A stretch of DNA of 64,000 bases from Roseivirga pacifica (lineage in GTDB: Bacteria > Bacteroidota > Bacteroidia > Cytophagales > Cyclobacteriaceae): NCBI RefSeq assembly GCF_900111145.1, contig NZ_FOIR01000002.1:806001-870000 (forward strand), read 5' to 3'. The notes beneath the pieces are model-generated. The model was not told where the DNA came from and made no database searches. It was given only the letters and a program-made list of their open reading frames with translations. This document shows positions 43,769 to 52,084 of this stretch, in pieces. The translations under genes and the position numbers were made by a program. How positions within the stretch are numbered: position 1 is the first letter of the stretch; each line of letters begins with the position of its first letter.

Positions 43769-44426
43769 TTGCTATAGCGTTAAAGGTCTCAAGTGTCATA
43801 TGTGTCATGTCGGCAATCACCAGATCCGCCTCATGCAATATTGCTGGGTCGCCCACACCAATGCATTTCATACCGCCTCTTTTGGCAGCTTCCACACCAG
43901 AAATGGCGTCTTCAAAAACCACGCATTCGGCAGGTGCTACACCAAGTGCCTCCGCCCCTTTCAAAAACACTTCAGGGTCTGGTTTAGAATGGGTCACTCC
44001 GTTGCCATCAACTATGGCCTCAAATTCGTTTTGCAACCCTACACACTTCAAAATTACTGGCGTGTTTTTGCTGGAAGAGCCAATGGCAATCTTCACCCCG
44101 TTATCTTTCAATAACTGAATAAAATCTGTTACTCCCGGCAGAATGTCCGCAGGCGTCATTTTCGAAATGATCTCTACATAAATATCATTCTTTCGTTGGG
44201 TCAATTCCAGAATCTCTTGTTCTGTTTTCGTTAAGTTTCCCATGGAAAGAATCTTCTTCATCGAATCGATTCTGCTCACCCCTTTCAGGTGCTCATTATC
44301 TTCTTCGTTAAAGGGTACGCCCAGTTCATCGGCAATCGATTTCCAGGCTACAAAGTGAGCTGGCACAGTGTCAACTATGACACCATCCAGGTCAAAAATG
44401 CATGCTTTGGTGTTGGCTATATTCAT
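43752..44426 (-). CDS. pgmB: beta-phosphoglucomutase (HAD family)
   Basis: 224 aa HAD hydrolase-fold mutase. The nucleophile motif ACIFDLDGVIVDTVPAHFVAWKSIA carries the D-L-D pair at the N terminus and the second acid/base Asp. HLKGVSRIDSM is typical of beta-PGM substrate binding. IAIGSSSKNTPVIL and VVFEDAISGVEAAKRGGM are HAD motifs II and III/IV. It converts beta-glucose-1-phosphate to glucose-6-phosphate, feeding glycolysis from the GH65 phosphorylase product. Its 3' end overlaps the GH65 start by 17 bp, and its 5' end overlaps the PfkB gene stop by 4 bp. Confidence 0.92.
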   Translation of the reverse strand: MNIANTKACIFDLDGVIVDTVPAHFVAWKSIADELGVPFNEEDNEHLKGVSRIDSMKKILSMGNLTKTEQEILELTQRKNDIYVEIISKMTPADILPGVTDFIQLLKDNGVKIAIGSSSKNTPVILKCVGLQNEFEAIVDGNGVTHSKPDPEVFLKGAEALGVAPAECVVFEDAISGVEAAKRGGMKCIGVGDPAILHEADLVIADMTHMTLETFNAIANEELH

Positions 44427-45421
44427 TTAAAATTTGGGTAATGCTCTCTCATCATCTCCTCAGTATTCGTAAGGCTTTTAAAAACCTCGAATGTCGTCCC
44501 TTGCGTGCGTTGTGCGCCCAATGCATTTGCATACATGGCTCCCAAAATAAAATTGTCTGCTCCATCCATCAGTCCGTAGGCCAAACCACCTGCAAACGAA
44601 TCGCCACAGCCGGTAGTGTCTACCACGTTTTCCATAAAGATGGACGGAACAAACTCCTCTTTTAATTCGCCATTGGGTTTAGTAAACACCTTACACCCAC
44701 TGGCATCTGTTGTTATTATTAGCGCCTTCGGCCCTCTATCCAGAATATAGTCTGCCATAGGGCGAAGGTGATCTTGCCCAATATCATCGAGCAAATCGGT
44801 CATTTCTTCTTCCTTATATTCATTTCTGAACCAGGTGCACCACGATTCTTCCAGGTTCATCTTTAACACATCGATATACGGCAGCCATAAGTCTCGGTCT
44901 ACCCAAAACTTTTTGTGTCTGTTGCCACCAATGGTCATGGTATGGGTTGGCCCGTGCCCATCGAATATAATGGTGCCTTTGCTGTGCTCTTTCAGGTATT
45001 TAACTGTGTCGAGCACAATTTCATGATCAGTAATAGGCACAAAAACGAAAGCATCGCAATCCAGAAAAGGCGCCATATCACTTGGCATAATCGGATTCAT
45101 AAATGCCGTTTGCTTCTCTTCTCTAAAATTCTGATCCAAGAACTTTAGCTTGATCACATCGCCACTATCCGCTTCATCAGAAACCCCTGCCATGTCTATG
45201 GCCTTGTAAGGCGCAAAGATTTCCTTTACAGCAGCCATGTCTTGCTTTCGAATATGAGAAACAGGATAAACCGTTCCATTTCCATTCATCAGTTGGGCCA
45301 AACCGATGGTAGGGTGCGTAATACAACCGTATTTTTCAATCACTTCGCCACGAAAAGTAGTGATGTGATCTCTTGGAATTGGGCCTACAACGGCAACTTT
45401 ATAATGTTTACTCATATCCAT
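44423..45421 (-). CDS. PfkB/ribokinase-family carbohydrate kinase
   Basis: 332 aa. The catalytic signature VVDTTGCGDSFAGGLAYG (about residues 265-282) supplies the Asp base and anion hole. The N-terminal KVAVVGPIPRDHITTF is the usual beta strand with a divergent substrate loop, and the usual double-Gly PfkB-1 motif is not obvious. The middle block IIFDGHGPTHTMTIGGNRHKK is unusual. It probably phosphorylates a free sugar or aglycone released by the phosphorylase; substrate unknown. Translation may start at 45421 or at the in-frame ATG at 45415. It is in an operon with pgmB and the symporter (gap 2 bp). Confidence 0.82.
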   Translation of the reverse strand: MDMSKHYKVAVVGPIPRDHITTFRGEVIEKYGCITHPTIGLAQLMNGNGTVYPVSHIRKQDMAAVKEIFAPYKAIDMAGVSDEADSGDVIKLKFLDQNFREEKQTAFMNPIMPSDMAPFLDCDAFVFVPITDHEIVLDTVKYLKEHSKGTIIFDGHGPTHTMTIGGNRHKKFWVDRDLWLPYIDVLKMNLEESWCTWFRNEYKEEEMTDLLDDIGQDHLRPMADYILDRGPKALIITTDASGCKVFTKPNGELKEEFVPSIFMENVVDTTGCGDSFAGGLAYGLMDGADNFILGAMYANALGAQRTQGTTFEVFKSLTNTEEMMREHYPNFK

Positions 45422-45423
45422 TT

Positions 45424-47028
45424 CTAGCTAAAATATGTCCACATCATTAAAATAATGGCAATTAGAATAACTGTCAAAAGAATATCCAATCGACTGCCTT
45501 TTGCCTTTCCTTTGGTCTTTCTATCGTAAGTAAGGCCTTCTGTCTTCTCAGGTGCAGGTGGCGCTGTCATAAGCGAAACAATCACCAATATGGTAGCACA
45601 AACAACAAACAAGAGTGCAGCAAAATGTAAGAAGTTAATGGTGGCGAATGTATGCCAGAAGGTTCCTTCGGTTAGTCCAGCCTTATTCATTTCGAGTACA
45701 AACCTTAATGTTCCTAGTACAAAACCAGAAAGCAAGGCCGACATAGCGCCTTTGGCATTCAGTCTTTTAAAGAAAATACCCAATAGGAATACTGCTGCAA
45801 TTGGTGGCGAAATGTACCCCTGAACACTTTGTAGGTAAACAAACAGTTGATCAGAAACATTGGCCATGAAAGGAATCCAAGCAATGCCTATTCCCACCAT
45901 AATAACCGTGGCCACCTGACCTATAACTACCAATTTCTTTTCGCTCGTTTCAGGTTTCCAACGTTTGTATACGTCAATGGTAAATAAGGTAGAACAAGAG
46001 TTAAATACAGAGGAAAGGGAGCTCATTAGCGCTGCAAGCAAACCAGCTAACACTAAACCTCTCACCCCTGCCGGCACCATGTTCTTAACCATTACGATAA
46101 GCGCCTGATCGTTACTTTCTAATTCAAAATAGCCTTGCTGAGAAAGGCCATAGGCGATAATACCCGGCAATACGAATAGAAAAACCGGTAGCATTTTTAA
46201 GAAACCGCCAAAAATGGTTCCCTTTCGGGCTTGCTCAATATTTCTGGCCGAAAGTACACGCTGCACAATGTATTGATCGGTACACCAGTACCATAGCCCT
46301 AAGATTGGTGCGCCAAACAGAATACCCGTCCACGGAAAGTCCGGATGATCCATTGGCTGCCACATATCAAAGAAGCTATCGCCAACTGTGGCTTGTAGCT
46401 CTCCCCAACCGCCAAGCTTCGATAACCCAAAGAATGTAATAGCTACGGAACCGCCAATTAGTACAAACATTTGAATCATATCCGTATAAAGCACGGCCTT
46501 GAGCCCACCAAAAATGGTATAGATACCGGTGGCTACAACTATGATTATAGCCCCCGTCCAAAAAGGTACACCAATGGCTTCGAAAACGATTCCACCAGCG
46601 GCTATAGTTACAGAAATTTTAGTGAGTACATAGGCTACAATCGATATCCAAGAAAGATATGTTCTAGCGCCACTCGAGTATCTTTTCTCCAAGAATTCGG
46701 GCATTGTAAAAACACCGCTGCGTACATAGAAAGGGACAAAAACCCAACCTAAGAGCAGCAGCATAAAGCCGGCAATCACTTCGAACTGGCCTACTGCAAC
46801 GCCCGAAGAAGCACCGCTACCAGCCAAGCCCACCAAGTGTTCCGAACCAATGTTCGAAGCGAAAAGTGAGGCGCCAATTACGAACCAGCCCACATTTTTT
46901 CCACCCAGAAAATAGTTTGAAGAAGAGGAGTTTACTTTTTCTTTAAAAGTTGCCCATGCAGCAATACCAAAAACAATCAGGAAATACCCAATGAGGAAAA
47001 CGTAGTCTAAACTTACAAGATCTAGCAT
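45424..47028 (-). CDS. sodium:solute symporter (SSS family), sugar-type
   Basis: 534 aa with 13-14 predicted transmembrane helices, starting MLDLVSLDYVFLIGYFLIVFGIAAWATFKEK. The FLGGKNVGWFVIGASLFASNIGSEHLVGLAGSG block and the later WYWCTDQYIVQRVLSARNIEQARKGTI motif are typical of the vSGLT/SGLT-like sugar branch of SSS. It takes up a monosaccharide or small saccharide with Na+ across the inner membrane. It lies 2 bp before the PfkB gene and 25 bp after the GH16 gene in the same direction, consistent with an uptake-plus-degradation operon. Confidence 0.92.
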   Translation of the reverse strand: MLDLVSLDYVFLIGYFLIVFGIAAWATFKEKVNSSSSNYFLGGKNVGWFVIGASLFASNIGSEHLVGLAGSGASSGVAVGQFEVIAGFMLLLLGWVFVPFYVRSGVFTMPEFLEKRYSSGARTYLSWISIVAYVLTKISVTIAAGGIVFEAIGVPFWTGAIIIVVATGIYTIFGGLKAVLYTDMIQMFVLIGGSVAITFFGLSKLGGWGELQATVGDSFFDMWQPMDHPDFPWTGILFGAPILGLWYWCTDQYIVQRVLSARNIEQARKGTIFGGFLKMLPVFLFVLPGIIAYGLSQQGYFELESNDQALIVMVKNMVPAGVRGLVLAGLLAALMSSLSSVFNSCSTLFTIDVYKRWKPETSEKKLVVIGQVATVIMVGIGIAWIPFMANVSDQLFVYLQSVQGYISPPIAAVFLLGIFFKRLNAKGAMSALLSGFVLGTLRFVLEMNKAGLTEGTFWHTFATINFLHFAALLFVVCATILVIVSLMTAPPAPEKTEGLTYDRKTKGKAKGSRLDILLTVILIAIILMMWTYFS

Positions 47029-47053
47029 AAGATTTACTTAATGTTCAATCGGG

Positions 47054-47863
47054 TTACTCTGCCGCTGGCAATTCGAAGACCCGAACATAATCAATTTCAT
47101 AACGGTTTGGAAAGATATCGTTTGCAACGCCATATTTCCCACCCCAGTCCCCTCCAACGGCTAGGTTCAGAATTAAATAGAAGGGCTGATCGAAGGGCCA
47201 ATCGTCAGGGCCATTACCCGTGTTCTCGAAGGTGTGATAGTGTTCATCATCCATAAAAAAATCAATCTTATTGGCTGACCATTCAATGGCATAGACATGA
47301 AACTTATCTGAGATATCGGCAATCTGAATTGAATCGCCTTTTTGTGTGCCTTTTATATGGTTAAACGATTCTGTATGCACTGTTCCGTGCATATTGCCTT
47401 GGTCGTAGCCCACGTGCTCCATAATATCGATTTCGCCACTACGGGGCCAGCCGCCATAGCTGTTCTTGGTTGGCAACATCCAGATAGCAGGCCAATTGCC
47501 CTTACCGCTGGGAATTTTCGCTCTCACCTCTATCCTACCGTACTTCCAATCGCCTTTATGTTGGGTTACCAATTTGGCCGAAGTGTAGGCGCTATTCTTC
47601 ATGGAGTCCTTTCTGGCAGTTATTACCAGCTTTCCATCCTCTAGCTTTACATTCTCGGGGTTATCCGTATAATACTGAAGTTCGTGGTTACCAAAACCAC
47701 AGATTTGTGGGCAGCCATCTCCCACATAGGCCGTCCACTTAGATTCATCTAATGTGTCACCATCAAATTCATCTTGCCAAATGGGCTTGTTAGCATCCGT
47801 ACAAGAAAACAGCCCAAACAAGGCTCCTGTCAAACATAAGCCTGTTAAATACTTAAAAGTCAT
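47054..47863 (-). CDS. GH16-family glycosidase lipoprotein (laminarinase-like)
   Basis: 269 aa with a lipoprotein signal (lipobox LFSC, Cys21), so exported and lipid-anchored. The GH16 fold is clear: IWQDEFDGDTLDESKW at the N terminus, then WPAIWMLP, and the active site SGEIDIMEH with nucleophile E144, D146 and acid/base E149. The extra Met between the Asp and second Glu (EIDIME rather than EIDxE) puts it in the laminarinase/endo-beta-1,3-glucanase branch. The expected substrate is beta-1,3- or mixed-linkage glucan. It is encoded upstream of the symporter gene, as the first gene after the LacI regulator's terminator. Confidence 0.92.
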   Translation of the reverse strand: MTFKYLTGLCLTGALFGLFSCTDANKPIWQDEFDGDTLDESKWTAYVGDGCPQICGFGNHELQYYTDNPENVKLEDGKLVITARKDSMKNSAYTSAKLVTQHKGDWKYGRIEVRAKIPSGKGNWPAIWMLPTKNSYGGWPRSGEIDIMEHVGYDQGNMHGTVHTESFNHIKGTQKGDSIQIADISDKFHVYAIEWSANKIDFFMDDEHYHTFENTGNGPDDWPFDQPFYLILNLAVGGDWGGKYGVANDIFPNRYEIDYVRVFELPAAE

Positions 47864-47952
47864 AAAGTTGGTTTAGTTAATCAATGAGTCCTCCATTTCA
47901 TTGTTACTAAGTCCACCTCTAAGCTACAAGAAATTATGGCTGAGCGGCACGC

Positions 47953-47987
47953 AAATCGTTACAAATTAACGGATGGAGGAAATCGTT
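47953..47987. promoter_or_regulatory. possible LacI-family operator pair (direct repeat AAATCGTT)
   Basis: AAATCGTT occurs at 47953-47960 and 47980-47987, with CG steps 27 bp apart, in the 297-bp region upstream of the GH16 gene. LacI-family sites usually centre on CG with A/T-rich flanks, and a LacI gene is the upstream neighbour. This is inference. Confidence 0.35.
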
Positions 47988-48011
47988 TGCGAATGGTTTA
48001 TGAGGCTTCAC

Positions 48012-48040
48012 CTTTCCAAAAGTTCTAAACTTTTGGAAAG
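48012..48040. repeat. perfect 13-bp inverted repeat (hairpin)
   Basis: CTTTCCAAAAGTT (48012-48024) and AACTTTTGGAAAG (48028-48040) are perfect complements with a three-base loop. There is no adjacent T-run, so it is not a standard terminator. It lies between the lacI terminator and the GH16 promoter region. Confidence 0.7.
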
Positions 48041-48092
48041 ATAGTAAGCGAAAGTGTGGCTAAGGAAATTGAAGTACCAGACAAATGGCCAA

Positions 48093-48128
48093 TAAAAAAG
48101 CCGAACGATCTTAACCGTTCAGCTTTTC
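48093..48128 (-). terminator. rho-independent terminator after the LacI-type gene
   Basis: On the minus strand AAAAGCTGAACG pairs with CGTTCGGCTTTT (one wobble), followed by T6. It lies about 33 bp past the stop codon. Confidence 0.8.
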
Positions 48129-48160
48129 TTCCTGACGATAGGCCAGTATATATTTCCTAT

Positions 48161-49168
48161 TTATCTCGAAGAATCTCTAATGATTACACGAGAATCGAAT
48201 TTCTGGTTTTTCTGGTGCGGAGGAATGTGACGGTTCTGAATCACCTTAAAAAGCAACTCTGCCGCAGCCTCGCCCATTTTAATTGGCTCGTGTGTTACAC
48301 TCGTAAGGTTCGGCTCTACAATTTCACAAAGGTTACTATTTCCGAAACCAACAACCGACACATCTCTCGGAATATTGTAGCCCATTCTCTTCAGCTTTAG
48401 AATCGACTCTACCGCCAACTCATCACTAAACGTAAAGAGCGCATCTGGCATATTCTTAGGATCTTCGAACATTTTCTCGATAATGGCATCGTGCTTTTCG
48501 TCCGGATCGGTAAACACTACAAAGTCTTCATTTACCTCGTAATCATACGTTCTCAAAGCCTCAAGGTAACCTTCGTAGCGGCTTTTACTAATACCCAAAA
48601 GTCCCGGGCCACCAAGGTGTGCAATGCGCTTTCTACCACGCTTGATCAAATGCTCTACCGCCTGAAAACCTCCGGCAAAATCGTTCGCCTCTACGGTTGG
48701 CGTATCAAAACCCGGTGCAATCCTATCGAAGAACACGAAAGGCGTATCGTATGCCTCTAGCGTTTCAAGGTGCTCAAACACCTTTGTATCGCTAGCAATA
48801 GAAAGAATGATGCCTTCCACTTTACACGAAAGCAAAGACCTGATCTGGTCTATTTCGTTGTGGTAATCTTCATTCGATTGACATATGATAGAGTAATAAC
48901 CGTGGTCGCTTACAATCTTTTGGATGCCATCGATTGCCGATGCAAAGAAGCTAGAGGTGATGTGGGGCACCAAAATACCAATGGAGTTGGAACGCTTTGT
49001 TCTTAACCCGGCAGCAATAAAATTGGCCTGGTATTTCATCTCCTTGGCCTTAGCAGCCACTTGCTTTTTAGTTTCCTCCGATATGTTCGGGTGATCGTTG
49101 AGCGCCCGAGAAACTGTGGATGGTGAAATCCGCAGTGCAGTTGCTATATCTTTAATCGTAACAGCCAT
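48161..49168 (-). CDS. LacI-family transcriptional regulator
   Basis: 335 aa from the ATG at 49168; the extra 25 residues upstream to 49243 are not LacI-like. The HTH is MAVTIKDIATALRISPSTVSRALNDHPNISEETKKQV, with the hinge-helix region FIAAGLRTKRSNSIG. The periplasmic-binding-protein-like core follows (IGILVPHITSSFFASAIDGIQ; VSVVGFGNSNLCEIVEPNLTSV). It is a likely repressor or activator of the downstream GH16/SSS/PfkB/pgmB/GH65 genes on the same strand, with a sugar or sugar-phosphate effector. It has its own terminator, so the operon has a separate promoter. Confidence 0.93.
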   Translation of the reverse strand: MAVTIKDIATALRISPSTVSRALNDHPNISEETKKQVAAKAKEMKYQANFIAAGLRTKRSNSIGILVPHITSSFFASAIDGIQKIVSDHGYYSIICQSNEDYHNEIDQIRSLLSCKVEGIILSIASDTKVFEHLETLEAYDTPFVFFDRIAPGFDTPTVEANDFAGGFQAVEHLIKRGRKRIAHLGGPGLLGISKSRYEGYLEALRTYDYEVNEDFVVFTDPDEKHDAIIEKMFEDPKNMPDALFTFSDELAVESILKLKRMGYNIPRDVSVVGFGNSNLCEIVEPNLTSVTHEPIKMGEAAAELLFKVIQNRHIPPHQKNQKFDSRVIIRDSSR

Positions 49169-49173
49169 AATTC

Positions 49174-49590
49174 TTATTTCGCTTTGGGTTGAGCATGTGT
49201 ACCATCGCAGTAGGGAAATTTGTTGGATCTGCCACACCTGCAAAAGGACACCGTTTCATGGAAAACTTCTTCCTTGTTTCTATTCGTTACAGTAGCCCCG
49301 CCTCTAATAATCAATGGGCCACCGTGTATTAAATTTACTTGGGTTTCACTCCTATCCTCCTCTTTAAACTTAACTCCTTTTATAGAAAGGGCTTTTGAGG
49401 GGCAGTCGCGCACCAAGCCTACAATTGCTTCTGAAGAAGCAGCATCCATCGTTACCCATGGTCTTTTTTTGAGATCGAAAACCTCGGGCAATCCTCGCAA
49501 GCAAATACCAGAATGTATACAAGCCTGAGGCTTCCATACAACAGTGATTTCGCCATTCGAATATTCCTTAACTATGGGCTCTGTGGACAC
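49174..49590 (-). CDS. YjdI-type 4Fe-4S plus CDGSH iron-sulfur fusion protein
   Basis: 138 aa with two Fe-S modules. The N-terminal half (residues 1-65) is a divergent mono-cluster Fer4_19/YjdI domain (WKPQACIHSGICLRGLPEVF with two Cys, VRDCPSKAL with the third). The C-terminal half is a CDGSH domain (FCRCGRSNKFPYCDGTH, three Cys and one His ligand). It is a soluble cytoplasmic electron-transfer or redox-sensing protein; the partner is unknown. Its stop lies 5 bp upstream of the LacI-gene ATG on the same strand, so the two could be co-transcribed. Confidence 0.9.
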   Translation of the reverse strand: MSTEPIVKEYSNGEITVVWKPQACIHSGICLRGLPEVFDLKKRPWVTMDAASSEAIVGLVRDCPSKALSIKGVKFKEEDRSETQVNLIHGGPLIIRGGATVTNRNKEEVFHETVSFCRCGRSNKFPYCDGTHAQPKAK

Positions 49591-49694
49591 TTTTTACCGT
49601 TGTAAAATTGAAATTAAGTCAAAAAGATAATTAAAAGAAACTCCTAAAAAAAGAAATGAGTTTATTTTAAATGAATAAAACAACATATGTTTAT

Positions 49695-50261
49695 TTAATT
49701 GAATTTAAAATCAATCAGCCTTTCTAACTCATGGTGTACAAATTCTTCCCATTCCTGTTGTTGGTCGAAGAATGCTCCGTGCCTAGTTTCGGCATCGTAA
49801 TCCATTGATTTTCTTTTGTATTCGTCTAAAAGCAGGCGAACGTAACGCTTATACACACTCAGCTTATCTATCCCTTGATTACCGAGCATAACAATCTGTT
49901 TTCTGATTTTCCGGCCATACAATTCGGCTAAGTCAAAGTGTAATCGCTCATGTTCAAAAAGTCTCACATTCGTTGTATCCGATGTCCACGAGTCTTTTTT
50001 CACAAACAAAACCTTTACCTGAAAGTTGGGTTCACCATTCTTAAGGCCTCCCCTAACGGAATGTGTTACCGAGGTGATTGCAAAGCTAGATGGCTTTTTG
50101 CCGAATGTACGAACGCCATAATCTTCCCATGAAATTGGTCGGTCTTCATTCCACTCGATAAATGCCAAAGTATCGACCGTGAGGAACCCTTGCTTTTGAG
50201 CAAAACTAAGCTGTGTATAAAAAAGGAGTGCTAACAGTACTACAAACCGATGTCGGAACAT
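49695..50261 (-). CDS. DUF922-like secreted putative zinc protease
   Basis: 188 aa from the ATG at 50261 (MFRHRFVVLLALLFYTQLSFAQ signal peptide); the longer frame upstream overlaps the next gene without homology. RLFEHERLHFDLAELYGRKI contains HERLH, an HExxH zinc motif typical of DUF922 proteins predicted to be secreted proteases. The preceding ITSVTHSVRGG strand is also typical. Activity is unproven. Its 5' end overlaps the upstream 216-aa protein gene by 22 bp, so the pair is probably co-translated. Confidence 0.8.
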   Translation of the reverse strand: MFRHRFVVLLALLFYTQLSFAQKQGFLTVDTLAFIEWNEDRPISWEDYGVRTFGKKPSSFAITSVTHSVRGGLKNGEPNFQVKVLFVKKDSWTSDTTNVRLFEHERLHFDLAELYGRKIRKQIVMLGNQGIDKLSVYKRYVRLLLDEYKRKSMDYDAETRHGAFFDQQQEWEEFVHHELERLIDFKFN

Positions 50262-50890
50262 GCTTTTAAGGTAAAGAATATTGCGCAAATAAGGCCAACC
50301 ACTGAGGCTACCTTGAGTACCCTGGCCTTTGGAGCAGTGTCTCTCTTTGCTCGAAAATCGCTTGGCTCCTTTTTCCATCTGGTAAAATACGCCACCAACT
50401 CCTTATCTGTTTCGAATGACTCTAATAGATTTAGCTCTGTTGTGATGCCATTTTCTACATAGCCTCTTGAATTATACACTTCATCGGGTGAAAGATAGAG
50501 CTCCACGCGCTCATAAGTTCCACCATCCTCTTTCGTCACGTTATCTGTCAGCAAATAATCTTTATCAGAAAGTATCAATTTAAGCCCTCTGTGAGTAGCC
50601 TCTGCTCCGATTGCCTCATATTCATAGGGCGGAACAAACTTGCGGACAACATTCAAAAAGGGATCCGTGCCAATTCCGCTTAGCGTTCTGTAATAAGCAA
50701 AGCCTATCTCATTGTTTACCACAATATGGTAGTTGTTTTCTGGGTTCAGGTTTGTATCTAAGGTTTGAGGAATACGAATGATGTAATACTGCGTATTAGA
50801 ATGTGCAGAAGCCTCACCCTTTTTACAGGCAATACCTTCTGGTCCCAGCAACACCTTGTTGTCACCGGCATCAAAAAGTTGATAATTCAT
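50240..50890 (-). CDS. C-terminally membrane-anchored protein of unknown function
   Basis: 216 aa. A beta-rich soluble N-terminal part (YQLFDAGDNKVLLGPEGIAC; ENNYHIVVNNEIGFAYYRTL; RGLKLILSDKDYLL) and a helix rich in charge (FETDKELVAYFTRWKKEPS) precede a single C-terminal hydrophobic segment, VLKVASVVGLICAIFFTLKAC. This suggests a tail-anchored or single-pass inner-membrane protein. No family is recognised. It overlaps the DUF922-like gene by 22 bp. Confidence 0.68.
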   Translation of the reverse strand: MNYQLFDAGDNKVLLGPEGIACKKGEASAHSNTQYYIIRIPQTLDTNLNPENNYHIVVNNEIGFAYYRTLSGIGTDPFLNVVRKFVPPYEYEAIGAEATHRGLKLILSDKDYLLTDNVTKEDGGTYERVELYLSPDEVYNSRGYVENGITTELNLLESFETDKELVAYFTRWKKEPSDFRAKRDTAPKARVLKVASVVGLICAIFFTLKACSDIGL

Positions 50891-51016
50891 GGAGAGAGTA
50901 GTTTCGCGTGGATATCTGTAAATTTAACGAAAGTAGGTTCCGTTTTCAACTTATTAGGCACCTAATCCCTAAAACAACCCAAAACAAGAAGTAAAGAACA
51001 CTAAACTCTATTCAAG

Positions 51017-52084
51017 CTACATTTTCCAACTGGCGCTGGCATTGTACAACAACTCCCCTCTCCTTATTTCCAAAGGAGACTCTATATTATTATAATAAAG
51101 TTGGCCGGTACCCAACCCTTGTGGAAGTTCAGGCTTATAAGTTGCGGTAAACTGTGCAATGGCGTTCAACCCAATGTTTGATTCTAACATAGAAGTCATC
51201 CACCATTCTATACCGTATGATTCTGCCACCTCAATCCACTCTTTGCAAGCCAGTATACCCCCTACTAATGATGGTTTTAGAATAATATATTGAGGCTTTG
51301 TTTGCTCTAAAAGTGCGGCTTTACCCTGAATGGAATGAACACCAATTAGTTCTTCATCTAAGGCTATAGGGAGTATTTCTTCGTCACAAAGCTCAGCCAT
51401 TAAATCAAGCTGACGGGGTTTGATGGGTTGTTCAATAGAATGAAGTTCCAAGCTGGCCAAAGCAGTTAACTTATCCCGTACATCAGCTTCAGAAAAAGCA
51501 CCATTGGCATCGACCCTAAGCGTAATATCGCTAGCTGAATAGCGTTTACGGATGCCTTCGAGCAAAGCCATTTCCTGATCGAAATTAATGGCACCTACTT
51601 TCATTTTAATAGTATTAAAGCCAGCTTTCAGCTTTTCCTCAATTTGCTTTTGCATGGTGGCCTCATCAGCCATCCATATCAAACCGTTAATGGGCATGCG
51701 GTATTTTCCGTTGCGAAAGTCACCCGGAAAAATGGTGAAGTCACCGCCATAAATCAAATCTAGCAGCGCTGTTTCTAGCCCAAACCTCATAGATGGTTTA
51801 TCTGACGGAACCTGTGCTTGCACAAAAGCCAGGACCTCGGTCGCTGTTTTGGGAATATCAAGCTCACCAACCTCATCAAGGAGTTTTGCTAATTCCGACT
51901 GGTAGGTATCCGAAAAGTCCTCACTTAAGCCTTTCAGCGGACTCGCTTCTCCCCAACCTATTGTTCCATTTTCGCCAATGGCTTTTATAAACCAGGTTGG
52001 TTTTTCGGTTAGCGCACCACGAGATGTCCCCGCCTTGAAGGTGAATTTTAAAACATGTGGTATAAGCTCAAACTTTACCTTCAT
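51017..52084 (-). CDS. menC: o-succinylbenzoate synthase
   Basis: 355 aa enolase-superfamily enzyme that dehydrates SHCHC to o-succinylbenzoate. The KxK dyad is K160/K162 (FNTIKMKVGAINF). Metal ligands are D192 (LRVDANGAF), E218 (HSIEQP) and D243 (IALDEEL), and the second catalytic lysine is K270 (IILKPSLVGG). GWGEASPLKGLSEDFSD near the N terminus is the capping-loop motif of MenC. The ATG at 52084 overlaps the ribE stop by 4 bp, indicating coupling with the flavin gene. Confidence 0.94.
   Translation of the reverse strand: MKVKFELIPHVLKFTFKAGTSRGALTEKPTWFIKAIGENGTIGWGEASPLKGLSEDFSDTYQSELAKLLDEVGELDIPKTATEVLAFVQAQVPSDKPSMRFGLETALLDLIYGGDFTIFPGDFRNGKYRMPINGLIWMADEATMQKQIEEKLKAGFNTIKMKVGAINFDQEMALLEGIRKRYSASDITLRVDANGAFSEADVRDKLTALASLELHSIEQPIKPRQLDLMAELCDEEILPIALDEELIGVHSIQGKAALLEQTKPQYIILKPSLVGGILACKEWIEVAESYGIEWWMTSMLESNIGLNAIAQFTATYKPELPQGLGTGQLYYNNIESPLEIRRGELLYNASASWKM

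Noticed and set aside
43800-44118. 100-aa plus-strand ORFs inside pgmB
   Set aside because: They are antisense shadows of a clear HAD-family gene.
49169-49243. Longer N terminus for the LacI-type regulator
   Set aside because: The added 25 residues have no homology and extend into the 3' end of the CDGSH protein gene. MAVTIKDIA is the standard LacI start.
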